Part shown: one piece after another, positions 34,885-43,994 of the stretch
Layout of the letters: every line of letters starts with the position of its first letter
Numbering within the stretch: the stretch's first letter is position 1
NCBI GenBank assembly: GCA_000934455.1
Contig: KN882979.1
Coordinates: forward strand, 1-43,994
Length of the DNA stretch: 43,994 bases
Direction: 5' to 3'
Source: Apostichopus parvimensis
Lineage: Eukaryota; Echinodermata; Holothuroidea; Aspidochirotida; Stichopodidae
Program-made: the position numbers and the translations under genes
The notes under the pieces: generated by a model
The model's database searches: none
Told to the model about the DNA's origin: nothing
Seen by the model: only the letters and a program-made list of their open reading frames with translations

Positions 34885-35435
34885 CGAGAGCATTTTAATC
34901 ATCGTCGACAAAACAAATCAAGACTCGACCTCGACCACAAGAACTTCACCGGCTGGCCGTTCTGGAGGTGACTGGTGTTCAGATTCATAAAACCCTTTCT
35001 CTGACATACAGTGTAATTAAGCATGCGTGTATGTTGTGTTAACATTTTAAACCACAGCCTTCTTCACGCTTTGGAAGCAAAGTCCTTAGAACGTCCTCCC
35101 TGTCTGGAGGTTTCCCGTCGTCGCCATCTGATTTTAGTCTGTTTTCTAGAGAATTTCACGCACGGGGCAAAATATTATTCGGATACAGTATTAAAAAAGA
35201 AAGAATTTCTTCCGTTAGTTAATCCATTACGTCCGAGGCAGTTATCACTTCTCTTCATGGAAGACTCGATCCATACGATCGGCGCCTCTCAGGAAATCTC
35301 GGCGTTTTTAATTATGTCATACGCAGACCCAGAGAAACGGACCTTGAGGCATCGCGGTAGCCAAAAATTGACAAAATGTCATTCATTTGGGGGTAAATTT
35401 ATGGCGCCATATCCGACGAGAAGAGAAATAAATTT
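34885..35435. promoter_or_regulatory. CpG-retaining patch with a 138-codon open frame, probably non-coding
   Basis: More than 20 CpG occur within 35080-35420. A plus-strand frame from 35023 to 35439 encodes 138 residues, the longest non-repetitive frame in the window. It resembles no family I know, has no acceptor or donor placement that would make it an exon of the TRIM9-like gene, and has Ile- and Leu-rich, irregular composition. A conserved non-coding element is more likely, but a lineage-specific single-exon gene cannot be excluded. Confidence 0.3.
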
Positions 35436-35689
35436 ATAGGAGAAGGATGTCCTTGCAAAAATTGTACATTTTGGAGATCGTCAGAAATAATCTATTATTG
35501 TTATTCAAATTTCTTTCAAAGATGTGACTGATAATGGGGATAATGGGGAAAATTTCACAGGTGCATTAAAAAAAATTATTTTGCACTCTCTGCATGATAT
35601 ACTCTATTGAATATGGTATATTTTATCCCTCACAAGACAATTAGGTTTAAATCAGAATTTTCGACCACAGCGTTAAAAGCACTCATTTA

Positions 35690-35752
35690 TACGCTGAAAT
35701 CTATCCGTAATCTATTGAAATCTATCAGTAGATCTATTGAAATCTATCAATA
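35690..35752 (+). repeat. Short tandem repeat
   Basis: Three to four units of ctattgaaatctatcagta-like sequence of about 19-20 bases. Confidence 0.8.
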
Positions 35753-35759
35753 TTTCTTG

Positions 35760-37080
35760 GGATTTAAATTATATTGAATTAATGATATGAAACATGGAAA
35801 CAACAGTCAAAAGAAGTAAGTAATTGGAACATGGTCACCTGATGATGATCAAGGCCCCTTCAAAGATGGTTTAGTCTAATGTAATATTAATATAGAAATT
35901 ATCATTTGGCAACAGGATGAGTGTTGCTTTAATCTCAATTGGTCATTTTCTAGCCATTAGATGTTCTCCATGGTCAATGTTTCACCAAGCTTAATTCCTT
36001 GCCATGAATGACTTCATATTTCCAAGTCACCGAGCTCATGAAAAATCATTTTGTCCTGCAATGTTGACATTATATTAATGGAAACTTTTAGGTTTGTAAT
36101 TTGAACCAAAAATACAGTAGGTACCGTACCTTTGGTCTTGGATTTTTGGTATTTCTTCAAAAGAAGATTGTCATTGATGACACTAATATACCACCCACCA
36201 ACTCCTACTGTAGATATTTTCTCCGCATGGAGGTAATAACCATTCCTTTCAGCTCCGTAAAGAATAACAGTCTACTCAGATATTAAACAATTTCTTATTT
36301 TCTTCTTTCTTTAATTGTTGACATTTTGATCCACATGTATCAAAGAATAGTTAAGTCACCATAGTCAGTTTTTGTCAAGTCAAGTGGCAAAGTTAAAAAA
36401 AAAGCAAAAAAACAATTGTGACTTCAATCTGACTCGAGTCCAATCAAGTCATTGACTTGAGTCCATGACACTGTCAGAGACAGGTAGACCTCTGTTTCTG
36501 GTTATTGCACTTTATATCCGCTTTTCATTAAATATGAAAATATATCCTTATACATATGCACGAATAACCAACCAACACACAGACACTGATGCGCATAACA
36601 TGGATTGTAAACTTGCGACACAACTCGGAATTTCAGTTTCCCGTTTCCTCTTGAAGTTTGGCTCTTTAATCTATCCGTGAGATTGTATCAATGAAAAATA
36701 CTGAAGCACTTTCTGGAGCCATACAGTAAGGGTTTTTCCATTTTTTTTTTGTCATCTTCTAAAATTTGCCTTTTCTTTCCCCCTGGAGAAACAAAAAATT
36801 GGAGAAAAACAAGAGAGACCTTTTTATTTTGTTGAGATGTTTAAGTCTGGACATGGATGAGTTGCTGAAGATTGATTAGTTTGTCCATCTCTTATCAAAT
36901 TACTGTCAAACTAGGTACGAAAGTTAGGCCCCTTTTCCGTCCAGAAGGCAATTTGACGGTAACGAAATATTGATGTAAAAATTTACAAATGATATTGTAA
37001 GAGGGATATAGTTTGTGCAAGCTCAAGTTACTCATTTTTATTTGATGTCAGTAATTTGCAAAGACTCAATACAGTAGTTT
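35760..37080. other. AT-rich DNA, no gene seen
   Basis: Short frames only. A stretch near 36372-36470 repeats the word tcaagtc or gacttgagtc, giving a weak local inverted character. No mobile element is identified. Confidence 0.5.
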
Positions 37081-37084
37081 TCTT

Positions 37085-37410
37085 CTCTTGGATGAATTTG
37101 AAAGACAATTTTGCCGTTTTAATGACGTTGCAACTAGTTGCCATGGAAACAGGAGTTATCCAACAATTTTGATATTAATTGCCAGGAAGCTGCTGTAGGG
37201 AGAGTGACATGAACTGGTTGCGCTGACAGTTCCATGAAATGGGTACATTTGCTGGTATATCAGACCTGCCATCTATCCCTGTCTGACATCGCTGCAGGAG
37301 AAATGCCTTTTATCTCTCTCTCTTTGAATGACAACGGAATCTGCCGCTGACTTTATCCAGAATATCTCTAGATTAGGATTGTTTTGCCAGCTTGCCTGCT
37401 CTAGACATAG
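37085..37410. promoter_or_regulatory. Complex non-coding patch with an RFX X-box-like palindrome
   Basis: GTTGCCATGGAAAC at 37137-37150 matches the RFX X-box palindrome GTTGCCATGGCAAC at 13 of 14 positions. It lies in complex, non-repetitive DNA with moderate CpG content. RFX factors act in ciliary and neuronal gene control in animals; binding here is inferred. Confidence 0.35.
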
Positions 37411-37489
37411 CGCACAATCAGTGTGAATAAAACAGCTAGTACTATGTTTTTACCATGTGAACCCAGCTTTGCTTCAACCTAGTTCGATT

Positions 37490-37505
37490 CCCCCCCCCCC
37501 CCCCC
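37490..37505 (+). repeat. Poly(C) run of 16
   Basis: An uninterrupted C run after gattc. Confidence 0.95.
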
Positions 37506-37693
37506 TTCTCAACTGCCTATTCCTTGCCCTGCCCCAGTAGGCTTGTATTTACATCATAGCACATCCTACCAATAATAAAGGACTTCTGGTTTTAAAGCTA
37601 ATTGACAATCAAGTACTGAATAATAAAAATTATTTAATCGTGATCTAGTCATTATAAACGTCAGCTAGTTAGGGCCGCTTCGTTTTGTACGGC

Positions 37694-37729
37694 ATATATA
37701 TATATATATATAAATATATATATATATAT
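37694..37729 (+). repeat. (TA)n microsatellite
   Basis: Alternating TA with one aaa interruption in the middle, so that it can form a hairpin. Confidence 0.95.
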
Positions 37730-37806
37730 GTATGTCATATTTGACTGTAAGCGGACTGGTATGTTCATTCACCTGACCTACATGTATGTGTGCATTGTGC
37801 TCTCAG

Positions 37807-37822
37807 CAGAGAGAGAGAGAGA
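37807..37822 (+). repeat. (GA)n microsatellite
   Basis: About eight dinucleotide units. Confidence 0.9.
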
Positions 37823-38203
37823 TGATGTATAACCAACCATAACACACTTTCAGAATGAATTTAGACTGACATGAGTTCCTCCAGTGTGACAAGGTATCTC
37901 AAGGAAGGTATAATACAAGGGATCTGAGGTAGATTAAGAATGTCATTTGTTTTTTTGTTTTTGTTGTTTTCTTCTTTTTTTAAATTATATTTATGTATTT
38001 TCTTGTTCCCCTAAGCTGACAGCTGTTGCTAGAAACTGGTACTAGATTGCCACAAAGTGAAATAATGGTTGGAGGCAAATTATCCTGAAAAACATATTTG
38101 TATGTAAATGTTCAGTAGCTATGGAATCTTTCATTCATCTGAATCTTTGTAACACAAGAAAGAGTTAGTCAAATTTCTTTTTTGTGGAAGGATTTTTTTT
38201 TTT

Positions 38204-38216
38204 GGGGGGGGGGGGG
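38204..38216 (+). repeat. Poly(G) run of 13
   Basis: Preceded directly by an 11-base T run, forming a T11G13 junction. Confidence 0.95.
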
Positions 38217-38999
38217 TTGAGGGGAAGCAGGGTATGGAGATTCGTGGAGAACTGTAAATAAAGTATTACTTCAGTGAATTGCAGACTATATGTATCAGTT
38301 CTGCTACTACAAGCATTGCAGTTGAAAGATCTTTGTGACTATTCAAAGCTCGATACATTTGTCTCTACATTAAAGAGAATAACCTGTGATATGACTAATA
38401 TTACTGAAACTGTCTATCGTGTTCTTGGGTTCAGCCGAGACAGGCATATTTCTTTAATTTGTGTCCAAACTAATTTGAAACAAGAAGTAGATCAGTTAAG
38501 TTTAATACATCCAACAATTAATCCATCTTACATTAAACTCCTTGGTCGAATAACTCTCTGTCAAACCTTCTCTTAGTTCCACTGTGACTCCTCGTTATCT
38601 ATTATCATCCCCCTCTCCAAGACTTAATCATGACTGTCTTTTCTGATTTAAAATCAGTCGTTTGTCAATGTCTATCACCAACTTCAAATTTCATAGCCTC
38701 ATGCCACTTCTAATCAGATTCACAGAAGTCATTAGTGCAATGTTTCATTGACACACACACACACGTACACTAATACCAATTATTTATGCTCATTTGCTGT
38801 CATCTAATAATTAAGAAAGGCATGTTGTATATACAAATCCATGACAAAACATGATTGCATGTGTGGGTACATTGTGTAGTTTTGATCCAGCTTCTGTTGT
38901 CAGAGAGAGTTAATTGCAATCAATCAAATTAAGTGCCGAGTCGCAAATAATATCTTGTAACTACTTAATCTACTATAATCTGACGCTCAGATCTCTTTA

Positions 39000-39520
39000 G
39001 CATATTTGTTGCGGCAATGCAGATCACGTATCGCCTAGCTTGTAAATAAATTAAGGGAAACCTGAGACTGCAGTTTGAAGGGTCTTTTCATGGATGATAG
39101 TTTCCTCGCCAAATTGTGCCTAATCCCCCAATTCTTTATCATTTGCCACTGTGTTCAATCTCGTACATCACTGTAGCCGCATATGATATCTATTGATCTC
39201 CATTCCCTCTATAAGAGACCATCTCTTGCAAACGCTCACGAATTGTATTACCGACCTTCTCAGTTTACGTGAGACTGCACGGAATTTGGCGATTACCGAC
39301 CCGAAACAATTTTGTTATAAAAAAAAAATAAAAAAAATTCCCGGCAATCTTCTCTCCTAACTCACAGTGATGAAATTTTGATTAAGGAACAAACTTTGTG
39401 CCGACGATCTCCTCCTTTGAATGCGATCTTCCGTCGCGTGGCGCCTTTTCAACAGAGCCTTAAATCCCTCTTTGCAATTTAGCAGAATCAGCCCCCGTGG
39501 CGGTAATTAACTTAAGAGAT
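39000..39520. promoter_or_regulatory. CpG-retaining non-coding patch
   Basis: Contains ttaccgaccttctc, gcgattaccgacccg, gtgccgacgatctcc, ttccgtcgcgtggcgcc and ccccgtggcggtaattaa. The decamer cggtaattaa (39501-39510) is identical to the one at 33311-33320 in another patch. No sustained frame or splice sites. A possible enhancer, from composition only. Confidence 0.3.
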
Positions 39521-39849
39521 GGTGTTGAAACACAAGCATAAGTCAAAAGTGAGGCAGAAGTTTGATGAGATGACTGAAACAGAAGAGAATGTATGATGAA
39601 AGGCAAGATGTTTTTACAGCATTGGACAAATCACTTGTGTGTCAATTTATACAGTACTTTAAAGGGGGTGTATGTTCATTTGGTCAGCGCTGCCCTCTAG
39701 TTACAGTCTGTATATACTGTACATGTAGTAAAGATTCTTTTGCATTCTACATGCAAGCTTTCAGTCTTTGAAATTATCTTTCTGCTTTTGACCTGCAAGT
39801 TTGTCCAAGTAGTACAAATCAGATTGGAACACTTAGAATTGTCCAGTGT

Positions 39850-40260
39850 TGGCACTGGTACTCATGGCTAGGGGAATTCTAATGTGATTGGTACTCCTGC
39901 TGTTATACTCGTACTGGTACTATGTCATTCGGAAATCTATTATAGACTAACGGCTAGTGCAAAATTTGGTACTCGTAGTCACGTTATAGCTTCTCGTACT
40001 CTTATTCATGCTGATGGGAATTCTACTGTGATTGGTACTCATGCTAATATACTTGTACCGGTACCCATGGCATTTGGAACTCTATAATAGCCTTATTGGC
40101 TAGTGCAAAATTTAGTACTTGTAGTCACGGTTATAGCATCTCGTACTCTTATTCATGCTGATGGGAATTCTACTGTGATTGGTACTCACGCTGTTATACT
40201 TGTACTAGTACTCATGCAAAGGGGAACTCTGCTTGTACTCATGTTGGTGTACTCGTACCT
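39850..40260 (+). repeat. Minisatellite of about 145-base units
   Basis: Nearly three units, with gggaattcta(a/c)tgtgattgg at 39872, 40016 and 40163. Each unit contains ggtactc-type words, gctagtgcaaaattt and cgtactcttattcatgctg. The word gtac or gtact recurs many times. The 67-codon frame at 39884 is a product of the repeat. Confidence 0.9.
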
Positions 40261-40264
40261 TAAG

Positions 40265-41080
40265 TCTGGCAATAAAACATAGTAAACTAATCTTCATCCC
40301 AACTAAGAAGAACTATGTTTTATTAAAGTCAGTGAAATTATACACAGTTTAGTGAGCGGTCTAATATTGAACCGTTTCATCCTACTAAATACAGAAAGTT
40401 TTGTGTCCCTCAAATCTGATTGTTTCACTTGTGTAAAACACTTTCCCAAATTTCACCATTCTCTGATGAAATTTAAGTAACAGCTTTAAACAAAGCTTAA
40501 ACGGTCGGGTAAACCACCGTCAGTTCGTAGCCTTGAACTCAACACAAGACGAAGCTCCAAGAATGTCTCCAGTTGGATTCTGTCCGGCTATCACATTTGT
40601 TTAGATATCTCAGCCACTGATGCTTGCGACTATTTGATTCTCCATCAAATAAATATCCTTATAGGTGATATGCCTCAGTGGTATCTTATATTGTATTACA
40701 TGCCAACATGACTATTTGTTTAGATTTAGTTTTATTGGAAATCGATACAGCTTATTATTATTAATGTTTTTTATTGTTCCGGTCATTCAATATGATTCAA
40801 TCTCCAGCACTCCTTGACATTCCTTTTGTCTGAAATTTCTTTAAGAAATGAATGAGATTTAATCAAATTTGAACCAGAGGCTCAAAATTTGATTGGCATT
40901 CGGGAGAAAAGCATTTTTCATGTCTATGAATTTCTGTAACATGAAACTTTCATTGTCAGAGGCTCCAACTTAATTGAATAGAAATGTTGTCTCAGATCCT
41001 TATAGGATATGTAATATTAAGCACAAATATGAAATTGATTATGATGTAGGAGTTTTTGAATAATAACAAGAGAACACCCC
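40265..41080. other. Non-repetitive AT-rich DNA, no gene seen
   Basis: Moderate complexity around 40500-40620 (aacggtcgggtaaaccaccg, gtccggctatcac), without frame or splice sites. The rest is AT-rich. Confidence 0.5.
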
Positions 41081-41084
41081 CATA

Positions 41085-41830
41085 ATGTAGAATACAAATG
41101 TCAAAGGTCACTTGAGGTCAATGGGGAAAGAAGTATGAAAATCTTGTAAACATGATATCTCAAGGAAGGTTGCCTATGGCATGTGGATTTCCTGCAATTA
41201 GTTCAGTGAACCCTATTGATTGTGGTGGAGGTCAAAGGTCATGTGGGGTCTGCAATGGGCAACTATGAATATATCAAAAGTGCTTATATCTCCAGAACCA
41301 GAACATGAGCTCATATATATGCATGGTACCATAGCCTTGTATATTATATGTTTATACACAATTTGATGTCAGTTCATTTAGGTCATTAGGTGTCAAAACT
41401 TGAACACTATGTACAGTAACTACAATATTTCCAGATAAGAAACTGCAGTAGCTGGTATGTATGGCTATGGCTTCTCTGAGTACAAGAACCCTATTGTGTT
41501 TGGTGGAGGGTACAGGTCATTTGGGTTCAGTAGAGGTTACACTCTGGAAATTTTAAGCATGGCGTAAGATTGGCATATGACTTTCCTATCATGAGTACAA
41601 GTAATTTGTTGTGAATGTCAAAGGTCATTTGAGGTCAGCAAATGGGAAGTGTAAAAACCTGAGAATTACTGTAGCTGGATAGTTTTGTTTTCAAGTTGAG
41701 ACTTCTAATTTGCTTCAAGTCAATGGTTGTTTAAGGCTCACAGAATTAAATCCTTTAAAACCTTTCTTCTTATTTAGGGATGTGGTCACTAGTCAGTAGT
41801 AACCTTTTGGTTTCAGCATCATATTTGGTG
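41085..41830 (+). repeat. Dispersed repeat with AGGTCA direct repeats, copy 2
   Basis: Perfect DR1 AGGTCAAAGGTCA at 41229-41241, and ATGTCAAAGGTCA at 41098-41110 and 41615-41627. It aligns in the same orientation with the copy at 3.6-4.3 kb. Alignment is clearest between about 3715-3925 and 41205-41405, including tctccagaacc, gagctcatata, tatgcatggta and tacacaattt. A further fragment with ggaaggtcatttcaattcat and agaggtcaaggtc lies near 42258-42292. Confidence 0.75.
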
Positions 41831-42299
41831 CAAGGACATGGTGTACAGAAAAGCACATATTTGGTCAGACCTTAATTGATATATTGGTTGTTATGAAATT
41901 GAGAATGATTTTTGTATTTTTAAGAACCTTATTAGTAATTCCTGAGTTTATACCATGTCAGGGTAAAGTTTCATTGCTCTCACTATATTGGTATATATCC
42001 ATGTGCTAAACCATACTTAATTGGTACAGGTTTAAGATGCTGTTTAAGATATCAATTACTATCTAAGTTTAGTCAGAAATTACTTCACAACATCTTGAAA
42101 CTGCTCTCAAGTCTCAATATTGAAGATTTCAGGGATTTATTTTGACACAGAACAGGACCTTATCCCACTATAGTTGCCCTTATTAGTGCTTGTTATTTCA
42201 ACAAGTACACCTAGCTACAGATATTGTCCAAATATTTGCCCAAATATGATGCTGATGGAAGGTCATTTCAATTCATCAGAGGTCAAGGTCTGGACACCT

Positions 42300-43994
42300 T
42301 GTAAGCTCAACCATATGTTAGATATATGGCTTTTCTGTGTCAGGATTTGACCTTCCTCTTTTAGGTGGCTGAGAGGGTTTTCCACTTCCACTAATGACTG
42401 TTATCTGTCATCAACTTTCTGAAGGAGTAATACCTTTGTAATGATGTAAGTTATCTGGAACTCTTGTCTGATGTTCTGGTACCTGACTTCAGGACACATT
42501 TTCCTCACGTTTGTGCTATCAATCAGATGATTCCATATACAGTATAAACATATAAGGCAGGGAATCACTAGGCCTGCTGGCTTTCTGGTTTAACATTATC
42601 TCTTCTTTTGCATCATTTTTCTGCTACTCTTTTGCGGATAGAATTTCTGCAAGTTCATCTTGTAGAATCCTCATGTGAATTTCAAGGTAAATTAAATCTT
42701 TGTTGAAATATGTGAGTTGTCATGAATAAATTTTGATCGTGGAATGTCTGGCTTGCTGTTTGCAGCATTGATTTCCCTCAGTGGATGAATGGTGCTAGGT
42801 TTTTATTATCGTTTACTACATCTGGTCTGCTTTTATTATGTTTTTTGCTTTGTTCTGTTCAAACTTCTGTTAGTACTGTATATCAAACTGTTTGTCTGTG
42901 TCTGTGTCTATGTGTGTGTTTTATTACCTTTTTCTTGTTTGCAGGTTCTTCGAGATATGGCAGCATATTTGTGTTAATAGAAAATAATTTCAATAAATAA
43001 TTTCAATAAATAATTTCAACTGAATTGCTTTGAATATTTTTTTATTTTTTTCAAAAAGATTTGAAAGATGATTATATCATGCAGTACTCAGCTACACTTT
43101 TACAAATAGGACTAACTATTAATTATTTGAATGTGTATGAACCCATATATTTGTTATAATTTCCCTTCTGTTTCCTAGTCATATACAGTAAGGTCGTGCA
43201 TTTACATCAATTGTTTTATTTATGCCTGATACCTTTTTTTGTTTCTGTTTCGTTATAAGTAGACCCTCGGTTGCAAATGCCATCTTTCAAACATTGTCTT
43301 ACAGTATATGATAGCAAATGAGCCTGTTTTGTGTTGCTGGGATTACTTGTCCTAGATGTATCTTGCTTTGATGTTTTCAATCTTGTCGCTGGTGAATTAC
43401 GGGAGTACAAATGAAACGACGATGATGTTGTAGATGTACTTCTGTTGCTGTGTTGCATGTGAAGCATACAAATAACTCCATGATATGTCAATTCTGTATA
43501 TAGATGTCTTACCTACATTCTTCCAGCTGTGAATCTTGTAACATGTGAATAATTCTTCATGCTTGGTTTTAAATGGAAATGATTCCTTTTTCTCTTTCTA
43601 CATCTCTGTCGGAAACACATTGCTTTCACAATCCAATCCAAGTTCTGCAATCTTTGCTTAACTTTCAAAATACTTCTCCCAGATGGGCAGTGATGATTGG
43701 GAGAAAATGGATTCACTGAATTCTTCTCATACCATATAAATTCTGTGACTTTCCCTTATATTGCTTTCACACCTCCACCCTCTCCCCCCCCCCCCCTCCC
43801 CCCTCTCTTATCCCCTGCTCCCAATTCTCCTGTTCGTTTCTCTACCATTTTCAATTATTTCATGAAAATATGAGGTAAATTCCGCATTCTTGTCCCATGC
43901 AAGAGAAGAAATCCTTCATTAACATATTCGATTTGATTTGATTTGGTGATTGGTGGATCAAGGGTTATCCTCATCACACTCAGATACATCTACA
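42300..43994. other. AT-rich DNA to the window end
   Basis: Holds the speculative terminal exon near 42945, three tandem copies of an aataatttcaata-like unit near 42983-43020, and a C13 run at 43784-43796 in a pyrimidine-rich stretch. No other gene is recognised. Confidence 0.5.
42945..43000 (+). CDS. Speculative alternative terminal exon
   Basis: A pyrimidine-rich tract ending in tttcttgtttgcag precedes a frame that, read from a phase-1 donor such as exon D, encodes SSRYGSIFVLIENNFNK and stops at 42998-43000. Two AATAAA hexamers overlap or follow the stop (42992-42997 and 43005-43010). No family similarity is visible in the peptide. This is recorded because acceptor, phase, stop and polyadenylation signals coincide, but such matches occur by chance in introns of this size. 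Confidence 0.15.

Noticed and set aside
35023..35439. 138-codon frame as an exon of the TRIM9-like gene
   Set aside because: No similarity to FN3 or SPRY, and no acceptor or donor at suitable places.
39884..40087. 67-codon open frame
   Set aside because: Lies inside the 145-base minisatellite.
1..43994. A prokaryotic-type defence, phage or biosynthetic system
   Set aside because: No operon-like gene clusters or ribosome binding sites; all evidence points to animal intron and repeat DNA.

Overview
This window is eukaryotic, from an invertebrate animal. It is AT-rich, with no long open frames. Four short exons with consensus splice sites and matching phases lie among introns of 2.5 to 8.4 kb. 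Repeats are abundant: a tRNA-derived SINE, a hAT-type MITE, several minisatellites, microsatellites, and many poly(C)/poly(G) runs. The repeat style and the protein sequence suggest a marine invertebrate deuterostome, such as an echinoderm or hemichordate. That placement is inferred from general impression and is not proven.

The only gene I can identify is on the plus strand: an internal piece of a TRIM9/TRIM67-type (class C-I TRIM) E3 ubiquitin ligase. Exons at 6392-6487, 9011-9103, 17483-17623 and 24064-24220 join without frame breaks. Together they encode about 162 residues of the distal coiled coil and the COS box, the microtubule-binding element. The RING and B-boxes must lie upstream of base 1. 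The FN3 and B30.2/SPRY exons were not found and should lie beyond the window. Two candidate downstream exons (25122-25288 and 42945-43000) have strong acceptors and read in the right phase, but each hits a stop. They are either alternative ends or false positives.

Layout: 1-6391 is upstream intron, with a diverged duplicated block, a SINE, a DR1-motif repeat block and a retroposon tail. 6488-9010 is intron with little in it. 9104-17482 is intron with long G runs, a direct duplication, a hAT MITE, an 11.5 kb higher-order minisatellite, and a diverged GATC-rich tandem array interrupted by a retroposon tail. 17624-24063 is intron with a GC-rich patch of unknown origin, a small element with a (CATA)n tail, and two CpG-retaining patches. 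24221-25121 holds a five-unit minisatellite. 25289-43994 has no confirmed exon. It holds two more minisatellites, several CpG-retaining patches that may be cis-regulatory, and a second DR1-motif repeat block.

I saw no CRISPR array, operon, phage, toxin or defence locus, and no sign of a new multi-gene system. The best leads are the DR1 nuclear-receptor sites carried by a dispersed repeat, the CpG-retaining non-coding patches with RFX, POU and homeodomain-like sites, and the candidate alternative 3' ends of the TRIM9-like gene.
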